Of a stretch of 64,000 nucleotides of DNA, positions 58,408-64,000 are shown piece by piece. The translations under genes were made by a program, and so were the position numbers. Below the pieces are notes generated by a model. It did not search any database. It had not been told where the DNA came from and saw only the letters and a list, made by a program, of their open reading frames with translations. How positions within the stretch are numbered: position 1 is the stretch's first letter; the number at the start of each line of letters is the position of its first letter. The stretch spans positions 70,826 to 134,825 of the forward strand of contig CAYRKH010000001.1 in assembly GCA_964424805.1 (NCBI GenBank), written 5' to 3'. The stretch is from IDS-8 sp964424805 (GTDB lineage: Bacteria > Pseudomonadota > Gammaproteobacteria > Steroidobacterales > Woeseiaceae).

Positions 58408-59535
58408 ATGTTCACGAGTATGAAAACCTGCGGATGGCGGCGGCTGTGCTGGGGCACGCTGCTGGTGTTTGCCGTCAGCCAGCCGGCGCTGGCCGAGCGC
58501 GTCAAGGATCTCGCGAGCGTCGCCGGCGTGCGCCACAACCAGCTCGTCGGCTACGGGCTGGTGGTCGGCCTCGACGGCAGCGGCGACCAGACCAGCCAGA
58601 CGCCGTTCACCGTGCAGAGCCTGAAGAACATGCTGACCCAGTTCGGCGTCACGGTGCCGCCCGGCGTGAACCTGCAGCTGAAGAACGTGGCGGCGGTATC
58701 CATCCAGGCGGAGCTGCCGCCGTTCGCGAAGCCGGGGCAGACGATCGATGTCACGGTTGCCTCCGTCGGCAACGCGAAGAGCCTGCGCGGCGGCAGCCTG
58801 CTGATGGCGCCGCTGCGGGGCGCCGACGGCAACGTCTACGCCATCGCGCAGGGTAACCTGCTGGTCGGGGGCTTCGGCGCTTCCGGCGCGGACGGCAGCA
58901 GCGTTACGGTCAATATTCCGAGCGCGGGACGCATTCCGAACGGCGCTACCGTCGAGCGGGCAGTGACCAGCCATTTCCCGGCACAGGGTTCCGTGGTGCT
59001 GAACCTGCACCGGCCCGACTTTACGACCGCCAGCCGCCTCGCCCAGGTGGTCAACGACAGCCTCGGCTTCGGGACGGCGGAGGCGATCGACGCGGTCTCG
59101 GTGCGCGTCGACGCGCCGCTTGACCCGTCGCAGCGCACGGCGTTCGTCGCGCACCTTGAAAACCTCGAAGTCGACCCGGGCCAGGCGCCGGCAAAAGTCA
59201 TCATCAATTCCCGCACCGGCACCGTCGTCATCAACGCGCGCGTCACGGTGACGCCTGCGGCGGTGTCGCACGGCTCCCTGGTCGTCACGATCAGCGAGCA
59301 GCCGCTCGCCAGCCAGCCGGCGCCGTTCTCGCAGGGGCAGACGGTCGTGCTGCCCGATTCCTCGGTGGAGATCATCGAGGACGCCTCCAGCATGTTCCTG
59401 TTCCAGCCCGGCACCTCGCTCGACGAGATCGTACAGGCCGTGAACCGCGTCGGCGCCGCCCCCGGCGACCTCGTCGCGATTCTCCAGGCGCTGAAGCGGG
59501 CCGGCGCGCTGCGCGCGGAACTGGTCGTGATTTGA
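58408..59535 (+). CDS. flgI: Flagellar P-ring protein FlgI
   Basis: 375 residues. Signal peptide LLVFAVSQPALA, then ERVKDLASVAGVRHNQLVGYGLVVGLDGSGDQT; also QGNLLVGGFGASG, NIPSAGRIPNGATVER and LFQPGTSLDEIVQAVNRVGAAPGDLVAIL. Periplasmic ring, chaperoned by FlgA. Start ATG 58408 gives the signal peptide; the longer open frame starting at 58216 overlaps flgH and is rejected. Confidence 0.96.
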   Translation: MFTSMKTCGWRRLCWGTLLVFAVSQPALAERVKDLASVAGVRHNQLVGYGLVVGLDGSGDQTSQTPFTVQSLKNMLTQFGVTVPPGVNLQLKNVAAVSIQAELPPFAKPGQTIDVTVASVGNAKSLRGGSLLMAPLRGADGNVYAIAQGNLLVGGFGASGADGSSVTVNIPSAGRIPNGATVERAVTSHFPAQGSVVLNLHRPDFTTASRLAQVVNDSLGFGTAEAIDAVSVRVDAPLDPSQRTAFVAHLENLEVDPGQAPAKVIINSRTGTVVINARVTVTPAAVSHGSLVVTISEQPLASQPAPFSQGQTVVLPDSSVEIIEDASSMFLFQPGTSLDEIVQAVNRVGAAPGDLVAILQALKRAGALRAELVVI

Positions 59536-59545
59536 GCGTGCTTCG

Positions 59546-60445
59546 ATGACCGCCGCCGTTACCGATTTCAGCCAGTTCGCCGCGCTCAGGAAGGGTGCCG
59601 AGCGGCAGGATCCCGCCACGCTGCGCGCGGTGGCAGGGCAGTTCGAGGCGCTGTTCATCGAAACCATGCTGAAGAACGCGCGGGACGCGTCGCTCGGGGA
59701 TCCGATCTTCGGGCAGAGCGACCAGCACGATATGTACCGCGGGCTCCTCGACCGGCAGCTTTCGGTGGAGATGGCGAGCGGGCGCGGCATCGGGCTCGCC
59801 GAGCTCCTGGTGCGGCAGCTCGGCGGCGAGAGCGGCGCGCCGGCGGCCGGAGGGGAGCCGGGCAGCGGCGCGTTCCGGCTCCCGGCGAGCGCTCCCGTGA
59901 CCGCCGCGAGCGGCACCGCCGGCGCGCCGTCCGGCTGGTCCGGCCCGCTGGAGTTTGCCAGGGCGGTCTGGCCGCACGCGCTGGCCGCGGCGCGCAAGAT
60001 CGGCGTCGCGCCGGAAGCCATCCTCGCCCAGGCGGCGCTGGAAAGCGGCTGGGGACAGCAGGTCATGCAACTCGCGGACGGCTCCAGCAGCTTCAACCTG
60101 TTCGGCATCAAGGCAGGTCCGGACTGGCAGGGCCCGACCGCGGTTCGGCCCACGGTCGAGTACGTCGACGGCATCGCGCGGCGGGAAACCGCGCGCTTCC
60201 GGGCCTACCCGGGCCTGTCGGAGACCTTCGACGACTACGCCCGGCTGCTCGGTGAGCACCCGCGCTACGCCTCGGTGCGCGGCCGGGGCGACGACACCCG
60301 GGGCTTCGCCCAGGCGCTGCAGTCGGCGGGTTACGCCACCGATCCCGCCTATGCCGACAAGATTACGCGGGTGCTTGCGAGCGGCGTCCTGAAGCAAGCG
60401 CTGGGCGCCCTCAAACATTTCGGCGGCCCGCCGATACAACCCTGA
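59546..60445 (+). CDS. flgJ: FlgJ: rod-cap and peptidoglycan hydrolase
   Basis: 299 residues, two domains. N-terminal rod-binding part about 10-95 (QFEALFIETMLKNAR, DQHDMYRGLLDRQLSVEMA) and C-terminal glucosaminidase domain about 145-299 with catalytic Glu166 (AQAALESGWGQQ), SSSFNLFGIKA and AYPGLSETFDDYARLL. It opens the peptidoglycan for the growing rod. The presence of both domains is the gammaproteobacterial and betaproteobacterial form. Confidence 0.95.
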   Translation: MTAAVTDFSQFAALRKGAERQDPATLRAVAGQFEALFIETMLKNARDASLGDPIFGQSDQHDMYRGLLDRQLSVEMASGRGIGLAELLVRQLGGESGAPAAGGEPGSGAFRLPASAPVTAASGTAGAPSGWSGPLEFARAVWPHALAAARKIGVAPEAILAQAALESGWGQQVMQLADGSSSFNLFGIKAGPDWQGPTAVRPTVEYVDGIARRETARFRAYPGLSETFDDYARLLGEHPRYASVRGRGDDTRGFAQALQSAGYATDPAYADKITRVLASGVLKQALGALKHFGGPPIQP

Positions 60446-60474
60446 CAGTGACCGGATGAGAGGCGGAAACCGGC

Positions 60475-62367
60475 ATGCCTGATATTTTGAATACCAGTCT
60501 CTCGGGCCTGCTCGCGTTCCGGCGGGCGATCGAGATGACCGGCCACAACATCGCCAACGCGAACACGCCGGGCTACAGCCGACAGGTCGCCGAGTTCGTG
60601 ACGCGCGAAGGCCAGAGCTTCGGCAACGGCTATATCGGCGGCGGCACGCAGATCACGACCGTCAAGCGCGTGTTCGACGAGTTCCTCGGCGAGCAGCTGC
60701 GCAGCTCCATTACCGGCCAGGCGCGCTTCAGCACCCTCGATTCGCTCGCCACGCGCATCGACAACCTGCTGGCCGATCCGGACGCCGGCCTGAACGCCGG
60801 CCTGCAAAAATTCTTCAACGCGTTGCAGGACGTCGCCAACGATCCCGCGTCCGTGCCCGCGCGCCAGGCGCTGCTCGGCGAGGCGCAGAGCCTCGCGCAG
60901 CGCTTCCAGTCCCTGGACGCGCGGCTCGATGCCCTGGGCGACGAAGTGAACAGCCGGATCGGCGAGTCCGTCGATGCCGTCAACCAGCTCTCCGCCGCCA
61001 TCGCCGCCCTCAACGGCGACATCGTGGCGGCGCGCAACGGCACGGGCCAGCCGCCGAACGACCTGCTCGACCAGCGCGACCGGCTGGTGCGCGAGCTCTC
61101 GGCGCAGGTCGCGGTAACGCCGGTGCCGCAGGAAGACGGCTCCCTGAGCATCTTCATCGCGTCGGGTCTGTCACTCGTGGTCGGCAGCAATTCGGCGGAG
61201 CTGGGCGTCCGGGGCAGCGAGTTCGATCCCACGCGCGCGGAGGTCGTCTACCGCGGCGCTGCCGGCGAGATGCCGCTCGGCCGCGGCATCTCCGGCGGCG
61301 TGCTCGGCGGCCTGTTCGATTTCCGAACGCAGTTCCTGGAGCAGGCAGACAGGACCCTGGGCGAAGCCGCGCAGGCGCTGGCTTTCGAATTCAACCAGCG
61401 GCACGCGGCAGGCATGACGCCTTCGGGCGCACGCGGCGGCGATTTCTTCGGCGTCTCGCCACCCGCCGTGCTGTACTCCGGCGCCAATACCGGCTCCGCC
61501 TCGGCCGCCGTGACGGTGCGCGACACCGCGACCCTGGACGGCGCCGATCTCGTGCTTGCCTTCGACGGCGCGAGCTGGGCGCTCCAGGACGCGGCTACCG
61601 GGCAGGCGGTCACGATGTCCGGCAGCGGCACGGCGGCCGATCCGTTCACGGCGGCGGGACTCGCGATCACCGTCAGCGGGGCCGCTGCCGCGGGCGATCG
61701 CATGCTGATCCGCCCGGCTGCCGGCGCCGCGGGCACGTTCGCCGCCACCCTCAGCGATCCGCACGCGCTCGCGATGGCCGCGCCGGTGCGCGCCGCCGGC
61801 GCGATCGACAACCTCGGCTCGGCAACCATCGGCAATCTCACGGTGACCGACCCGGACGATCCGAACCTGCTGGCGACGTCGGTGATCGAGTTCACCGGCC
61901 CGGGTACCTACAGCATCAACGGCGCGGGTGCGTTCGCCTATACCAGCGGCGATCCGATCGTCGTCAACGGCGTGACCTTCAGCATCAGCGGCGAGCCTGC
62001 CGCGGGTGACCGGTTCACGCTCGAAGCCAATCTCGGCGCCTCGGGCGACAACCGCAACGGCCTCCGCCTGGCCGCCATACAGACCGCCGGCGTGCTCGAC
62101 GGCGGCAGCGTCAGCATCGGCGATCGCTACGGCCAGCTTGTCGCCGCCGTCGGTTCCGCGACGCAGCAGGTCAAGGCGAACCTCGATGCCCAGAACGTGA
62201 TTCTCGCGAATGCCGAGGACGCGCAGCTCTCGCACTCGGGTGTGAACCTCGACGAGGAAGCCGCCAACCTGATGCGTTACCAGCAGGCTTACCAGGCGGC
62301 GGCGCAGGTCGTCAGCGTGGCCCGCTCGCTGTTCGACACGCTGTTGGGCGCGACGGGCCGGCGATGA
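60475..62367 (+). CDS. flgK: Flagellar hook-associated protein 1 FlgK
   Basis: 630 residues. N-terminal SLSGLLAFRRAIEMTGHNIANANTPGYSRQVAEF and C-terminal SGVNLDEEAANLMRYQQAYQAAAQVVSVARSLFDTLL form the coiled D0. Central region is long, rich in Gly/Ala beta repeats. First hook-filament junction protein, probably carried to export by FlgN. It overlaps flgL by ATGA. Confidence 0.95.
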   Translation: MPDILNTSLSGLLAFRRAIEMTGHNIANANTPGYSRQVAEFVTREGQSFGNGYIGGGTQITTVKRVFDEFLGEQLRSSITGQARFSTLDSLATRIDNLLADPDAGLNAGLQKFFNALQDVANDPASVPARQALLGEAQSLAQRFQSLDARLDALGDEVNSRIGESVDAVNQLSAAIAALNGDIVAARNGTGQPPNDLLDQRDRLVRELSAQVAVTPVPQEDGSLSIFIASGLSLVVGSNSAELGVRGSEFDPTRAEVVYRGAAGEMPLGRGISGGVLGGLFDFRTQFLEQADRTLGEAAQALAFEFNQRHAAGMTPSGARGGDFFGVSPPAVLYSGANTGSASAAVTVRDTATLDGADLVLAFDGASWALQDAATGQAVTMSGSGTAADPFTAAGLAITVSGAAAAGDRMLIRPAAGAAGTFAATLSDPHALAMAAPVRAAGAIDNLGSATIGNLTVTDPDDPNLLATSVIEFTGPGTYSINGAGAFAYTSGDPIVVNGVTFSISGEPAAGDRFTLEANLGASGDNRNGLRLAAIQTAGVLDGGSVSIGDRYGQLVAAVGSATQQVKANLDAQNVILANAEDAQLSHSGVNLDEEAANLMRYQQAYQAAAQVVSVARSLFDTLLGATGRR

Positions 62368-63560
62368 CGCGCATCTCCACCAGCGGCGCCTTCGAGCAGG
62401 GCCTCAGCATGATGCTGAGGCTGCAGGCGGCGCTCGACCGCACGCAGCGGCAGCTCGCCACCGGAAGCCGACTGCTGTCGCCGGCGGACGATCCCATCGC
62501 CGCCGGACGTTCCCTCGGGCTGCGGGAATCGCTTTCGATGCTGGAGCAGTTTGATCGCAACGGGACCATGGCGAGAAACCGCCTGGGGTTCGAAGAGTCG
62601 GCGCTGCAAAGCGTGACCAACGTCCTGCAGCGCGTCCGCGAGCTGGCCCTGCAGGCGAACAACGGTACCCAGACGGACGAATCGCGGCACCTCATCGCGG
62701 TCGAGATGCGCCAGCACGTGGACGCGCTCGTGGAGCTCGCGAACCAGCGGGACGGCAACGGCCGGTTCCTGTTCGCGGGCAACCGCGACGGCGTCGAGCC
62801 GGTGGTGCAGAACGGCTCCGCTTATGCCTACCAGGGGGACCAGGGGCAACGCTTCGTCCGGATCGGCGACAACCGGGAGGTTGCCGACGGCGATCCGGGC
62901 AGCGACGTGTTCTTCCGCATCCGGGACGGCAACGGCACCTTCGCCGTCGACCCGGGCGCCGGCAACGCCGGCACGGGCGTGGCGGGGCCCGGAAGCGTGC
63001 TGGATGCCGCGCTGTACGACCGCGGTGAGTTCACGATCCGCTTCGCCGATCCGGGCAACTACGAGGTGCTGGACGCGGGCGGCGCCGTTGTTGCGGCGGG
63101 CACCTTCGAGAGTGGCGGCAGCATCGCGTTCCAGGGCATCAGCGTGACGATCGACGGCCAACCCGCCGCCAACGACGAGTTTGCCGTGCGCGCGAGCCGC
63201 AACCGCGACATCTTCTCCACCGTCGCCGCGCTCGCCGACAGCATCGACACGCCCGCGGCGGACGGCGTCGCGCGAGCCGCGCTCAACAACCGTATCAACG
63301 CGGGCCTGCTGTCCATCGACCAGGCCCTCGGCAACGTGCTGGAGGTACGCACGAAGGTCGGCTCACGCCTGTCCGCCATCGACAACCAGGCCGACAGCAA
63401 CGGCGCGTTTGCCCTGGGACTCGAGGAAACCCTCGCCGAGATCGAGGACCTCGACTACGCCGACGCCCTGTCTCGCCTCAGCATGCAGCTCACCATGCTC
63501 GAGGCCGCCCAGAAAGCCTTCGTCGCCACCCGCAACCTCTCCCTCTTCAGCACCCTGTAA
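62364..63560 (+). CDS. flgL: Flagellar hook-associated protein 3 FlgL
   Basis: 398 residues. RISTSGAFEQGLSMMLRLQAALDRTQRQLATGSRLLSPADDP at the N-terminus, LQRVRELALQANNGTQTDESR, and a C-terminal LEETLAEIEDLDYADALSRLSMQLTMLEAAQKAF helix, as in flagellin-like FlgL. Second junction protein. Last gene of the flg series in the window; a flagellin gene is not seen. Confidence 0.95.
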   Translation: MTRISTSGAFEQGLSMMLRLQAALDRTQRQLATGSRLLSPADDPIAAGRSLGLRESLSMLEQFDRNGTMARNRLGFEESALQSVTNVLQRVRELALQANNGTQTDESRHLIAVEMRQHVDALVELANQRDGNGRFLFAGNRDGVEPVVQNGSAYAYQGDQGQRFVRIGDNREVADGDPGSDVFFRIRDGNGTFAVDPGAGNAGTGVAGPGSVLDAALYDRGEFTIRFADPGNYEVLDAGGAVVAAGTFESGGSIAFQGISVTIDGQPAANDEFAVRASRNRDIFSTVAALADSIDTPAADGVARAALNNRINAGLLSIDQALGNVLEVRTKVGSRLSAIDNQADSNGAFALGLEETLAEIEDLDYADALSRLSMQLTMLEAAQKAFVATRNLSLFSTL

Positions 63561-63636
63561 GCAGGACAAGGCGCCAGCGCGCATGAGCAGCGCCACCGCG
63601 CGTCGACTATCTTGAGTCCGCCCCCAGCGGCAGGAG

Positions 63637-63744
63637 CGGAGCCGTGACCGGGGGAGGCCTTTGGCGGAAATAAAGCGGACCGAAAGGGCCCGCAGGGCCC
63701 CGAGGGAGCCATTCCGCCAAAGGCCTCCCGCGGTCACGGCTCCG
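63637..63744. repeat. 33-bp inverted repeat (long hairpin) after flgL
   Basis: Arms 63637-63669 and 63712-63744 match at 32 of 33 positions (core GGCCTTTGGCGGAA with its complement), separated by 42 bp that hold a smaller hairpin (GGGCCC-GCA-GGGCCC). There is no T-run, so it is more likely a mobile or REP-like palindrome than a simple terminator. No gene is seen in 63561-63887. Confidence 0.85.
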
Positions 63745-63887
63745 CCAGCCCCGGCCGCCGCCCCGCGTTCCACTCCCACAAATCGCCCCGCACACCAACA
63801 ACCCAGGCCACCCCACCCGCACCACTGCCAGCAAACGCGCACACAGCCACTAAACCTGTGCACCCCGTCACACTTCCACCGAAACCC

Positions 63888-64000
63888 CTAAAGCCCCGCC
63901 CCCAGACTCCGATAACCCTCGTACACGGCAGCCCCGATCAAGAAATCGACGGCCGCCGCGACAGTTCCGGCGGCAGCAGCAGACCGGGTGTTCTTTTTCC
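63888..64000 (-). CDS. Possible C-terminal end of a minus-strand gene, unknown
   Basis: Reading the minus strand from the window edge gives about 36 residues ending GAAVYEGYRSLGAGL then TAG (63888-63890), with an Ala-rich stretch (RSAAAAGTVAAAVDFLIG). Codon use is plausible for coding DNA, but the fragment is too short to assign. If real, its body lies beyond the right edge. Confidence 0.35.
   Translation of the reverse strand, partial: KKNTRSAAAAGTVAAAVDFLIGAAVYEGYRSLGAGL

Noticed and set aside
1..64000. tRNA, rRNA, riboswitch or integrase/attachment site
   Set aside because: No cloverleaf-like segment, rRNA similarity, conserved riboswitch core or recombinase gene was recognised by eye; a covariance-model scan would be needed to exclude small RNAs.

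Overview
The window is about 64 kb of high-GC, gene-dense bacterial DNA. A complete flagellar flg cluster with the divergent flgA-flgM-flgN arrangement, two TonB-dependent receptors, a DusA and REP-like palindromes suggest a flagellated Gram-negative, most likely a gammaproteobacterium; the lineage is inferred, since no rRNA or tRNA gene is present. A run of exactly 100 N (25249-25348) sits inside a short-repeat array, so this is a scaffold with one unresolved join.

Layout. (1) 1-6604: a divergent meta-cleavage pathway for an aromatic acid of the homoprotocatechuate type. An FAH-family enzyme (cut by the window edge) and a DapA-family aldolase face hpaF, hpaE, a two-subunit LigAB-type extradiol dioxygenase, an MhpA-like flavin monooxygenase and a small DUF2783 protein. 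(2) 6646-7629: dusA. (3) 7736-25168: a phytate/inositol block: a metallophosphoesterase lipoprotein, a PfkB kinase, an OPA-type organophosphate transporter, a two-domain beta-propeller phytase lipoprotein, a seven-gene myo-inositol operon (iolR-type rpiR, iolG, a second Gfo/Idh/MocA dehydrogenase, iolB, iolCJ fusion, iolD, iolE), and a divergent TonB-dependent receptor. The shared promoter carries two perfect TGAAA-N6-TTTCA palindromes. Read together, this looks like an outer-membrane-to-cytosol route that strips phosphate from phytate and burns the inositol ring. (4) 25169-25767: the GGTGTCAGG/CCTGACACC array around the N gap. (5) 25768-30126: a methyltransferase and a signalling set: soluble histidine kinase with a pseudo-receiver, REC-EAL protein with altered active-site positions, and a class III cyclase fused to FHA.

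(6) 30201-49292: a catabolic cluster. It combines a sugar-acid route (mannonate dehydratase, KDG kinase, KDPG aldolase) with an apparent amino-acid or amide route (PLP aminotransferase, ThDP enzyme, aldehyde dehydrogenase, nitrilase), plus a phytoene-desaturase-like flavoprotein, SDRs, a VOC protein, a TonB receptor, a DUF819 permease and a MarR regulator. An 18-bp palindrome, TAGTTTA-N4-TAAACTA, recurs at most of its promoters and overlaps the predicted -10 boxes of at least three, which argues for one regulon. Its substrate is unknown; this is the strongest candidate here for an undescribed system.

(7) 49415-51166: GTP-dependent PEP carboxykinase. (8) 51418-63560: flagellar genes, flgN-flgM-flgA on the minus strand and flgBCDEFGHIJKL on the plus strand behind a consensus sigma-54 promoter. 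(9) The right end holds a 33-bp inverted repeat and probably the tail of a minus-strand gene.

Many neighbouring genes overlap by 4 or 8 bases, so translational coupling was used to choose several starts.
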